Source of the DNA: an uncultured Blautia sp.
Lineage (GTDB): Bacteria; Bacillota; Clostridia; Lachnospirales; Lachnospiraceae
Assembly: GCA_934394545.1 (NCBI GenBank)
Contig: CAKRRG010000051.1
Coordinates: 1-20,976, forward strand
DNA length: 20,976 bases
Direction of reading: 5' to 3'
The position numbers and the translations under genes were made by a program. Of the stretch, positions 8,286 to 14,956 are shown in pieces. The notes beneath the pieces are model-generated. The model worked only from the letters and a program-made list of their open reading frames with translations. It ran no database searches and had not been told where the DNA came from. Within the stretch, counting starts at the first letter, position 1, and every line of letters starts with the position of its first letter.

Positions 8286-9335
8286 TCACTCCTCATTCAT
8301 TAAAAGGATCTTACCTTTTACAAGGCCGGGAGTCTTATAAAGCTGAAAAGCATCCTGAGCCTGGCTCATTGGCATCTTGCAATAAATAAAGCCTGGATCA
8401 AATTTCAACTGACCAGTTGCAAAATAGTGGGCTGTAAGCTCCCATTCCTTACCTGGAAACGGAGAACTATAAGACATCCAGGAGCCTGTAAGCTTAAACT
8501 CTTTACGATTCATATTCTCCCACTGCTGTGGAGTAAAAGTAAGATCTTTATGTGGAGTTCCAATAAAGCATACATGTGCCTTATTTGCAGCAAGAGTGAA
8601 CGCCATATGCATTGTGGGTACCTGTCCTGCTGTCTCAAATACATATTCATAGCCCTTACCCCCGGTAATTGCCATGGCTTCTTCTATATAGTTCTCTTTC
8701 GTTGTATTGATAACTGCATCTGCTCCCATTCTCATTGCAAGTTCCAGACGCTCATCACTGATATCAAATACTACAACTTTCTTTGCCCCGAAAATTTTTG
8801 CCCACTGCATGGTGAAAATGCCAATCGTTCCACAGCCAAGAATAGCCACACATCTGCCGCCTTGATACTCATTCTGAAGAAGTCCATGAAGAGCGACGGT
8901 AGACGGCTCAAACATAGCACCTTGCTCATAGGAAATAGATGGATCAAACGGAATGGCATTCTGTTCTGGAATTACTACATAATCAGCATTGCTTCCCTGC
9001 TGTCTGGAACCAATAAAGCTGTAGTGCTTACATAATGAAAAATTCCCATTCTGACAGTCATCACACTTCATACAAGGCAGAAGAGGCGCCCCTGAAACAC
9101 GATCTCCAACCTTTACTTTCGTAACGCCCTCTCCGATTTCTACCACATCACCGGAAAACTCATGTCCCAAAACAATAGGATAAAAATGAACACCATGATT
9201 TAATACTCGCGGAACGTCAGATCCACAGATACCGGAAGCTTTCACCTTGATCTTTACCCATCCCGGTTTTACCTGTGGCTCTTCAATTTCCTGATACTGT
9301 ACATTCTCATTTGCAATTACAACTGCTGCTTTCAT
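8286..9335 (-). CDS. Zinc-dependent polyol dehydrogenase, GatD-like (galactitol-1-phosphate 5-dehydrogenase family)
   Basis: A 349-aa medium-chain dehydrogenase (MDR). Zinc and structural residues are complete: catalytic Cys37 (GICGSD), His58-Glu59 (GHEF), Glu143 (FEP), and structural cysteines 88, 91, 94 and 102. The NAD-binding glycine motif is LGCGTIG (167-172). From memory it aligns with E. coli GatD nearly end to end, including CGSDVPRV, FYPIVLGHEFSG, PLLPC, FIGSR and especially GSWMSYSSPFPGKEWE near residue 284; this match was not computed. GatD oxidises galactitol-1-phosphate to tagatose-6-phosphate. AAGGAGG lies 9 nt before the ATG. It sits between an FGGY kinase (14 nt) and a PfkB kinase (4 nt). 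Action on a free polyol (sorbitol dehydrogenase type) is the alternative. Confidence 0.92.
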   Translation of the reverse strand: MKAAVVIANENVQYQEIEEPQVKPGWVKIKVKASGICGSDVPRVLNHGVHFYPIVLGHEFSGDVVEIGEGVTKVKVGDRVSGAPLLPCMKCDDCQNGNFSLCKHYSFIGSRQQGSNADYVVIPEQNAIPFDPSISYEQGAMFEPSTVALHGLLQNEYQGGRCVAILGCGTIGIFTMQWAKIFGAKKVVVFDISDERLELAMRMGADAVINTTKENYIEEAMAITGGKGYEYVFETAGQVPTMHMAFTLAANKAHVCFIGTPHKDLTFTPQQWENMNRKEFKLTGSWMSYSSPFPGKEWELTAHYFATGQLKFDPGFIYCKMPMSQAQDAFQLYKTPGLVKGKILLMNEE

Positions 9336-9349
9336 CTAAAAATTCCTCC

Positions 9350-10864
9350 TTACTGCCGCACCATCATACCTTTAAGTGCTTCATATAGTTCCCTGTAGGT
9401 ATGATATGTCTTATCATATATTTCTTCATTCATAAGATTAGGTTCCTGGCGTCTTGTTTCCCTCACTGTCATGGAAACAGCTTCCTCATAATCTTTATAA
9501 AATCCAACACCTACCCCTGCAAGAATTGCAGCACCTAATGTAGTCGCTGTATCAGAAGCAGGTACAACCACTGTCTTGCCAGTCACATCTGCCTTAATCT
9601 GTGTCCAGAGAATGGAATTGGCAGAACCGCCCATAGCACGAAGTACCTCTGCCTTGACGCCTGCTGATTCCGCAACTTCCAGGTTATGACGCAGGGAAAA
9701 TGCTACCCCTTCCATACAGGCCCGCACCATATGCCCTTTTGTCTTAGCAAAATCAAGGCCATAGAAAACGCCTTTCGCATAAGGATTCCATATCGGAGAC
9801 CTCTCACCAGACATATATGGAAGAAATACAACTCCTTCACTTCCGGCAGGCACTTCCTGGGCAAGTTCATTTAACTGATCAAAAGACGATTTCCCAGTTT
9901 CAATCTTCTGGCTTCTTTCGTAATCTGCAAATTCTTTCTCAAACCAGCGCATAACACCACCGCCACCTGTAGTTCCTCCTTGCAGAAGCCACTTTCCAGG
10001 TACGACATGGTATCCCAGGATCAGGCTTGGATCTGCCTTATAGGTATCTGTACAGATACTCATACCACCAGCTTGTCCTCCCTGTTCCTGTGTCTCTCCG
10101 GAATGTATTACTCCGGCACCAAGTGTACCACAAGCTGCGTCCAGACCGCCTGCTACTACTGGTGTTCCTGCTGCTAATCCGCTCTGGACTGCTGCCTCTT
10201 CCGTCACAGTTCCCACTACTTTATCACAAGGTACGATCTCCGGCAGAAAATCCATAGGAATTCCAAGACGCCGACACATCCTCTCATCCCATCTTCCCGT
10301 ACGCATATTAAAACAATGCAGTCCATATCCCTGTGAAAGATCCTGTGTAATAGCACCAGTCAATCTATAAGCAATAAAACTGTTCGATTGAAGAACCTTA
10401 TAAATCTTCTTATACACTTCAGGCATATTCTCCTTGTACCACAGAATCTTCGCTGTCGTATAAGAAGGCTGAAGGGAATTTCCGGCAACATCAAAAATAT
10501 CCCTGCTGCCAATTTCATTATTGAGTCTGTCACAAATCTCCTGAGCTCTGGTATCCATCCAGATGGGGGTGTCAGTCAGTACATTACCCTCTTGATCAAT
10601 GGCGATAGCAGACCAACTCTGTCCGTCTATTCCAACACCGGCAATCCTGTCACCGGAAATCTGTCCCCTTTTCAGGCACTTCTGAATAGCAAAACACACT
10701 GCGCTCCACCACTCATCCGGTTTCTGCTGCGCCCATCCCTGGTGTAAATAATAAACAGGATAATCTCCGCTGGCAGAAGACACCACCGTCCCATTTTTAT
10801 CAAATATGGCAACCTTACAGGCACTGGTCCCAATGTCAATACCTATTAAATAATCTTTGCTCAT
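9350..10864 (-). CDS. FGGY-family carbohydrate kinase (xylulokinase-like)
   Basis: A 504-aa ATP-dependent sugar or polyol kinase with the two-domain FGGY fold. Seen: phosphate-binding start YLIGIDIGTSACK (Asp10), sugar-contact loop GIDGQSWSA (78-86), WMDTRA (102-106), catalytic Asp242 in AGGLDAACGTLGAG, glycine loop GGTTGGGG, and a C-terminal ATP site AMGGSANS followed by ATTLGAAILAG. Overall it resembles XylB most, but XylB has GQMHG where this protein has GQSWS, so the substrate is probably not xylulose. It overlaps the lacI stop by 4 nt (ATGA) with AAGGAG 6 nt upstream. By context it may phosphorylate a hexitol or ketohexose before the GatD-like step. It is not clearly FucK. Confidence 0.92.
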   Translation of the reverse strand: MSKDYLIGIDIGTSACKVAIFDKNGTVVSSASGDYPVYYLHQGWAQQKPDEWWSAVCFAIQKCLKRGQISGDRIAGVGIDGQSWSAIAIDQEGNVLTDTPIWMDTRAQEICDRLNNEIGSRDIFDVAGNSLQPSYTTAKILWYKENMPEVYKKIYKVLQSNSFIAYRLTGAITQDLSQGYGLHCFNMRTGRWDERMCRRLGIPMDFLPEIVPCDKVVGTVTEEAAVQSGLAAGTPVVAGGLDAACGTLGAGVIHSGETQEQGGQAGGMSICTDTYKADPSLILGYHVVPGKWLLQGGTTGGGGVMRWFEKEFADYERSQKIETGKSSFDQLNELAQEVPAGSEGVVFLPYMSGERSPIWNPYAKGVFYGLDFAKTKGHMVRACMEGVAFSLRHNLEVAESAGVKAEVLRAMGGSANSILWTQIKADVTGKTVVVPASDTATTLGAAILAGVGVGFYKDYEEAVSMTVRETRRQEPNLMNEEIYDKTYHTYRELYEALKGMMVRQ

Positions 10865-11868
10865 TCTTGTCTCCTTATGGATCTTCCCATAAAAATATCC
10901 GTCTGAAGTTTCCGTATGATCTGCTTTGGAAGCTCTTCTTTTCCTTCCAGACGCTCCAACATGATCATTGCAGTTTCTCTGGCAATTTTCTCCGTAGGCT
11001 GGGAAATAATCGTAAGCGCTGGTCTGCAGGCACGGGCAAAAGGCAAATTATCAAACCCAACCATGGAAATCTTCTCTGGCATAGATACTCCCATCTCATT
11101 CAGACCAATCACTGCCCCCATAGTCATTTCATAATTCGTTACAAAAATGGCTGTCATGTCAGGATTTTCCTTCACTAAATTCTCTACAGCCTGAACTCCC
11201 CCCTGGATCGTATAATCACCATGACAGATCAGTTTCTCATCTACCGGAATCCCATGCGCCTTAAGCGCCTTAAGGTATCCAAGCATACGCTGTCTTGCTG
11301 TATATACCTCATCAGGTCCACCGATCAGGCCAATTCTATGATGTTCCTGCTCTACTAACAATGCCACTGCCTTCTCAGCTGCATTCTCATTGTCTACAAG
11401 TATACAGTCACAGGAAATTCCCTGAATCATACGGTCAATAAGGACGATCGGCTTGCCTGTTCTCTGAAATGCTTTTAAATGAGAACCTGTCATATCTACC
11501 GGCATATTGATAATACCGTCAACTCGCTTACGAGTTAAGAAATCTATAGCCTCCTTCTCAAGCCCTTTATCTGTTCTGCAGTCACACACTATAGCAGCAT
11601 ATCCATGGCTTCGAAGGATATCCTCCATTCCACTGATAACCTCTGCACAGAATACATTATTCAATTCCGGAATCACAACTCCCACAGTCTTCGTGGCATT
11701 CGTCTTAAGACCACGGGCAACTTCATTCACTTCATAATGCAGTTCTTCAATAGCCTCTTCAATCTTGATACGATTCTTCTCTCTTACATTCCCACCGTTA
11801 AAATAAGAGGAGATCGTTGCCAGTCCAAGACCTGTCCTCCTGGCAATATCTTTCATTGTTGCTGCCAT
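10861..11868 (-). CDS. LacI-family transcriptional repressor
   Basis: A 335-aa repressor. The N-terminal helix-turn-helix and hinge helix are clear (MKDIARRTGLGLATISSYFN, then VNEVARGLKTNATKTVGVVIP). A periplasmic-binding-like effector domain follows (FCAEVISGMED, DGIINMP, RIGLIGGP, SMVGFDNLPFA). It is the second gene of the operon, 11 nt after the aldolase, with AGAGG 7 nt before the ATG at 11868. A LacI-type palindrome with central CG lies on the start site of the operon promoter (12785-12794), so autoregulated repression lifted by a pathway sugar or sugar phosphate is likely. The effector is not identifiable. Confidence 0.95.
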   Translation of the reverse strand: MAATMKDIARRTGLGLATISSYFNGGNVREKNRIKIEEAIEELHYEVNEVARGLKTNATKTVGVVIPELNNVFCAEVISGMEDILRSHGYAAIVCDCRTDKGLEKEAIDFLTRKRVDGIINMPVDMTGSHLKAFQRTGKPIVLIDRMIQGISCDCILVDNENAAEKAVALLVEQEHHRIGLIGGPDEVYTARQRMLGYLKALKAHGIPVDEKLICHGDYTIQGGVQAVENLVKENPDMTAIFVTNYEMTMGAVIGLNEMGVSMPEKISMVGFDNLPFARACRPALTIISQPTEKIARETAMIMLERLEGKEELPKQIIRKLQTDIFMGRSIRRQE

Positions 11869-11879
11869 AAAAGTGCCTC

Positions 11880-12728
11880 TTATTCAGCTTTTCCGTCACA
11901 TCCACATACCTTCATACGCGCCATTACAAGCTCCTTCACAGCAGCAATGCCGGCCTTACCATATGCCTTGGGATCAAAGACCTTCTCATCCTCAAGAGTC
12001 TTTCTTACAGCATCCGAATATGCCACACGAAGCTCTGTAGCAAAATTCACCTTGCAGATTCCCCTCTTCACACAATCCATAACATCCTCATCACTAAGTC
12101 CTGATGCCCCATGAAGAACCAACGGAATATCTACAACATCGCGTATCTCGCTTAAGCGCTCCTTATCAAGGACAGGTGTTCCCACATAGAATCCATGGGC
12201 AGTACCGATTGCAACAGCAAGAGATGTAACACCGGTGCGCTCTACAAACGCCTTCGCTTCCTGCGGATCAGTATTGGTATCTGCAACAGCAACCAGATCA
12301 TCCTCCTTGCCACCAACTTTACCTAGCTCAGCCTCGCACGGAATTCCCATAGATGCTGCCACATCAGCAACTTTCTTACTTACCTGAATATTCTCCTCAT
12401 ACTCCAGCTTAGAACCATCAATCATAATAGAGGTATATCCTGCCTTCAACGCCTTCATTGCAAGATCAAAACTGCTGCCATGATCCAGATGCAGACACAC
12501 AGGAACAGAAGCCTTCGCCGCTTCTGCTGCAACAATAGCCTGATAAGTTTCCAGAGTACCGTATTTAATTGTTGAAGGGGTAGTCTGGATCATTACAGGT
12601 GCCTTCAGTTCCTCTGCCGCTTGAATGATAGCTTTCACCATCTCCATATTCTCTGCATTAAATGCACCTACTGCGTAACCGCCCTGCTGAGCCTTCCATA
12701 ACATTTCCTTAGATGTAACAAGTGGCAT
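11880..12728 (-). CDS. Class II ketose-bisphosphate aldolase, GatY/KbaY-like
   Basis: A 282-aa zinc aldolase that cleaves a ketohexose 1,6-bisphosphate to DHAP and glyceraldehyde-3-phosphate. Zinc and catalytic residues are visible: Asp82/His83 (HLDHG), Glu134 (CEAELGKVGGKEDD), His178 (IGTAHGFY), His206 (LVLHGASGLS), and Asn228 (KVNFATEL). From memory its wording tracks E. coli GatY/KbaY (QQGGYAVGAFN, LAVAIGTAHG, RGICKVNFATEL, CGCDG at the end), so tagatose-1,6-bisphosphate aldolase is favoured over fructose-bisphosphate aldolase. The start is set at 12728, not the in-frame ATG at 12761, because AGGAGG lies just upstream and the family begins MPLVTSKEML. It is the first gene of the operon. 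No GatZ/KbaZ partner is seen. Confidence 0.93.
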   Translation of the reverse strand: MPLVTSKEMLWKAQQGGYAVGAFNAENMEMVKAIIQAAEELKAPVMIQTTPSTIKYGTLETYQAIVAAEAAKASVPVCLHLDHGSSFDLAMKALKAGYTSIMIDGSKLEYEENIQVSKKVADVAASMGIPCEAELGKVGGKEDDLVAVADTNTDPQEAKAFVERTGVTSLAVAIGTAHGFYVGTPVLDKERLSEIRDVVDIPLVLHGASGLSDEDVMDCVKRGICKVNFATELRVAYSDAVRKTLEDEKVFDPKAYGKAGIAAVKELVMARMKVCGCDGKAE

Positions 12729-12780
12729 ATTCTCCTCCTTCTGCCTGCTTATGCAGACCAAAAAATTTTCGCTCTACAGA

Positions 12781-12798
12781 AACCGAAACGTTTCCGTT
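12781..12798. promoter_or_regulatory. LacI-family operator on the operon start site
   Basis: The core GAAACGTTTC (12785-12794) is a perfect palindrome with the central CG typical of LacI-family sites; flanking bases extend the symmetry with one mismatch per side. It covers the predicted transcription start of the minus-strand operon that encodes a LacI repressor, and lies about 75 bp upstream of the fucU promoter. A CcpA cre site is a weaker alternative because the outer TG...CA bases are missing. Confidence 0.75.
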
Positions 12799-12805
12799 TA
12801 AGTTC

Positions 12806-12834
12806 ATATTACCTCTTTTACCAGTTTCTGTCAA
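12806..12834 (-). promoter_or_regulatory. Strong sigma-70 promoter of the aldolase-lacI-kinase operon
   Basis: On the minus strand a perfect -35 TTGACA (12829-12834), an optimal 17-bp spacer and -10 TAATAT (12806-12811) are followed at once by the LacI-type palindrome. The predicted start near 12799 leaves a leader of about 70 nt before the aldolase ATG at 12728. Confidence 0.85.
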
Positions 12835-12870
12835 CAGTAAATATTTCATCATTTTGAGTAAAATTTTGCC

Positions 12871-12899
12871 TTGAAAAATTCGTGAAAGAAAGGTAATTT
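12871..12899 (+). promoter_or_regulatory. fucU promoter
   Basis: TTGAAA (12871-12876), a 17-bp spacer and TAATTT (12894-12899) lie 35 nt before the fucU ATG. The ribosome site AAGGGAG precedes the ATG by about 8 nt. The promoter is divergent from the aldolase operon promoter. Confidence 0.6.
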
Positions 12900-12933
12900 A
12901 TAGAGTAGAATACTTTCGAAGGGAGAATCTATT

Positions 12934-13377
12934 ATGTTAAAAGGAATTCCAGAAATACTTTCACCACAGCTTTTAAAGGTTTTATGCGAAATGGGACACA
13001 GTGATCGAATCGTCATTGCAGATGGCAACTTCCCAGTAGAATCCATGGGCAAAGATGCAGTTGTTGTACGCTGCGACGGACATGGCGTTCCAGAGCTTCT
13101 GGATGCTATTCTTACCGTTATTCCTCTTGACGCTTATGTTGAGAAGCCAGTAACTTTAATGGAAGTTATGCCTGGTGATCCTGTCAAAACACCAATCTGG
13201 GATACTTATAAGGAAATCGTTTCTAAGCATGATGAACGTGGTGCAGAAGCAGTTGGAAACATTGAGCGCTTCGCATTCTACGAAGAAGCAAAGAAAGCAT
13301 ATTGTATTATTGCAACAGGTGAGAAAGCTGTTTATGCAAATGTTATGCTTCAGAAGGGTGTTGTTATCAACAACTAA
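12934..13377 (+). CDS. fucU: L-fucose mutarotase (RbsD/FucU family)
   Basis: A 147-aa cytosolic enzyme that interconverts alpha- and beta-L-fucose and speeds supply of the form used by fucose isomerase. The protein is collinear with E. coli FucU from memory: start MLKGIPEILSPQLLKVL, catalytic-site GHSDRIVIADGNFP (His22, Asp30), and C-terminal RFAFYEEAKKAY with ATGEKAVYANVMLQKGV. The length is normal. It is monocistronic on the plus strand with its own promoter and a strong terminator 17 nt after the stop. fucI lies about 1.6 kb away on the other strand. The related RbsD (ribose pyranase) is less likely given the FucU-like C-terminus and fucI nearby. Confidence 0.92.
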   Translation: MLKGIPEILSPQLLKVLCEMGHSDRIVIADGNFPVESMGKDAVVVRCDGHGVPELLDAILTVIPLDAYVEKPVTLMEVMPGDPVKTPIWDTYKEIVSKHDERGAEAVGNIERFAFYEEAKKAYCIIATGEKAVYANVMLQKGVVINN

Positions 13378-13393
13378 ACTTTTTATTAAGTGG

Positions 13394-13430
13394 AAAAGCT
13401 CCGCCGGACTAATTCTTCGGCGGAGCTTTT
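13394..13430. terminator. Bidirectional rho-independent terminator shared by fucU and the surface-protein gene
   Basis: A perfect 13-bp stem (AAAAGCTCCGCCG at 13394-13406 with its complement at 13418-13430) closes an 11-nt loop. The GC-rich core is flanked by A on one side and T on the other, so it works for both converging transcripts: fucU stops at 13377 and the minus-strand gene at 13434. Confidence 0.93.
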
Positions 13431-13433
13431 GTT

Positions 13434-14708
13434 TTATTTCGATTCGTTATTTTTATCTTTTTTCTTAAGAAGCCATACCACTATTACTACACCGATGATA
13501 ATGACTATAATTAAAATCCAGATTGCCGAATGCATTCCTTTAGAAGTGCTTTCTACATTCTCACTGGACGTTTCCTGCTGAGCATCATCTGCTGGTGCTT
13601 CTGTTGCTGCTGGCTCCTCTGTAGGTGTGAGAGTCTCCACCGGCTCTGGAGTTGCAGTTGCTGCCTCTGTCGGTTCCGGAGTTGCGGTTGCTGCTTCTGT
13701 CGGTTCCAGAGTTGCGGTTGCTGCTTCTGTCGGTTCCGGAGTTGCGGTTGCTGCTTCTGTCGGTTCCGGAGTTGCAGTTGCTGCCTTAGTTGGTTCCGGA
13801 GTCGCAGTTGCTGCTTTAGTTGGCTTAGGAGTTGCAGTTGCTGCCTTAGTTGGTTCCGGAGTCGCAGTTGCTGCCTTAGTTGGCTCCGGAGTCGCAGTTG
13901 CTGCTTTAGTTGGTTCCGGAGTCGCAGTTGCTGCTTTAGTTGGCTCTGGAGTCAGGGTACTTGTCTTATCGTCCTTCGGAGCTGGCGTATTTGTAGCCTG
14001 TAACTTTCCAGAAGCTTCTGCAGCACTTGATTTACCAACCTTGGACTGATTTCCGTCTTCACCAGATTCGGAACTCTCTTCTTTCGTTTCCGGAACAAGT
14101 TCCACTGTACTTTCTTCTGTATTCGTAGCTTCGGCAATATTTACCCATCCAGAAACATCGCCTGCCGCTGTCAATCCCCACACACCATCTTTACCGGTAT
14201 CAACTTCTGAATCAATATGTAATTTCTCTCCATTGGCTATATTACAGCCACCGGAAACTGTACCATATTTTTTTCCGGGACCTTTGTAAAGAGAGAGAGA
14301 ACCGTCTTTCTTGGCATTTACAGTAATATCATAATTTGCATCCTGGCTTCCATATAAACTAAGCTCTGATGCAACTGCTTCTGCAAGAGTAACCGGCTTT
14401 AGATAATTTTCCTCAAGGAAGCCAAATACATTGTGAAGCTGTGCATATACCCAAATCTTCCCTGCATCGTCCTTGGTCTCGCCTTCTACATGAATGGCAG
14501 TTCCATTGGGAATCAGCTCATCGTTCAGCTTCGGACTAGAGAGATCCGCTTCTGAATACATATCTATCCCACCATCCGGAGACTCTACAATCATATAGTA
14601 ATCTGTTTTATAATCTACCTGCTGCGTCTTTCCGGCATCTGCAAAAGTCCCCACGGACATGCCAAAAGTTAGAAGCACTGCTAGCAGTATACCCAGCTTT
14701 CTCTTCAT
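13434..14708 (-). CDS. Secreted SH3-like surface protein with PEPTKAATAT repeats and C-terminal membrane anchor
   Basis: A 424-aa protein of unknown function. Seen: a signal peptide (about 1-25, KLGILLAVLLTFGMSVGTFADA); two SH3b-like segments, about 35-110 (ending FGFLEENYLKPV) and about 125-200 (LYKGPGKKYGTV, then VSGWVNIAEA); an acidic Ser/Glu-rich linker; ten tandem 10-residue Pro/Thr/Ala repeats; an acidic Thr/Ser-rich stretch; a transmembrane helix (SAIWILIIVIIIGVVIVVWLL); and a short basic tail KKKDKNNESK. The architecture suggests a bacterial SH3 module held away from the membrane by a stalk, possibly binding cell-wall peptides. GAGG lies 6 nt before the ATG, and a good promoter lies upstream. 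It is a single-gene unit with no visible link to sugar use. Confidence 0.85.
   Translation of the reverse strand: MKRKLGILLAVLLTFGMSVGTFADAGKTQQVDYKTDYYMIVESPDGGIDMYSEADLSSPKLNDELIPNGTAIHVEGETKDDAGKIWVYAQLHNVFGFLEENYLKPVTLAEAVASELSLYGSQDANYDITVNAKKDGSLSLYKGPGKKYGTVSGGCNIANGEKLHIDSEVDTGKDGVWGLTAAGDVSGWVNIAEATNTEESTVELVPETKEESSESGEDGNQSKVGKSSAAEASGKLQATNTPAPKDDKTSTLTPEPTKAATATPEPTKAATATPEPTKAATATPEPTKAATATPKPTKAATATPEPTKAATATPEPTEAATATPEPTEAATATLEPTEAATATPEPTEAATATPEPVETLTPTEEPAATEAPADDAQQETSSENVESTSKGMHSAIWILIIVIIIGVVIVVWLLKKKDKNNESK
13651..13950. repeat. Ten tandem 30-bp repeats encoding P-E-P-T-[KE]-A-A-T-A-T
   Basis: Exactly ten in-frame copies of a 30-bp unit fill these 300 bp. In protein order the first six units carry Lys at position 5 and the last four carry Glu; one unit has PKPT and one has LEPT. 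The 30-bp period keeps the open frames seen on the other strand open too, so those are artefacts. Such arrays change copy number easily by slippage or recombination. Confidence 0.97.
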
Positions 14709-14748
14709 ATATATCCTCTTTTCCTATTATGTACATTTTATGTGTTTT

Positions 14749-14776
14749 ATTGTAACACACCAGGAAAAACTTGCAA
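14749..14776 (-). promoter_or_regulatory. Promoter of the surface-protein gene
   Basis: On the minus strand TTGCAA (14771-14776), a 16-bp spacer and TACAAT (14749-14754) with an extended TGT before the -10 lie about 40 nt before the ATG at 14708. Further upstream, ACCAGTAT is repeated directly at 14806-14813 and 14817-14824. Confidence 0.65.
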
Positions 14777-14867
14777 CCTTTTTCTCATATTTTCCAACAC
14801 ATTTTACCAGTATTTCACCAGTATGATTCATTGTCCTATTAAGATATGAATACAACTATTTCCAAGC

Positions 14868-14898
14868 ATAAAAGGAGCAGGATAGAAATCCTGCTCCC
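14868..14898 (-). terminator. Rho-independent terminator of fucI
   Basis: Read on the minus strand, GGAGCAGGAT pairs perfectly with ATCCTGCTCC across a 4-nt loop (14874-14897) and is followed by TTTTAT. It lies about 60 nt after the fucI stop at 14957. Confidence 0.85.
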
Positions 14899-14956
14899 TT
14901 ACAGTCCTCTCTTTAAGACTAATCATTTTGTTATGAGAAGACACTTGTAATACTAA

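Noticed and set aside
8427..9035. 202-codon plus-strand frame opposite the GatD-like gene
   Set aside because: Shadow of a well-supported dehydrogenase; no motifs and unnatural composition.
9350..10864. Assignment of the FGGY kinase as L-fuculokinase FucK
   Set aside because: Motifs and overall wording follow the XylB group rather than FucK, and its operon partners are hexitol-type enzymes.
11880..12761. Upstream ATG at 12761 for the aldolase
   Set aside because: The extra 11 residues have no family support, and the AGGAGG sits just before the ATG at 12728.
12781..12798. CcpA catabolite-repression (cre) site
   Set aside because: The core matches, but the outer TG and CA bases are missing, and a LacI gene in the same operon explains the palindrome better; not fully excluded.
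13651..13950. Repeat array considered as CRISPR
   Set aside because: The repeats are directly tandem without spacers and code for a protein stalk.
13530..14049. Plus-strand frames with VAVAALVGSG-type and Cys/Arg-rich repeats
   Set aside because: The 30-bp repeat length is a multiple of three, so frames without stops stay open on both strands; the minus-strand protein has a signal peptide, TM anchor, promoter and ribosome site.
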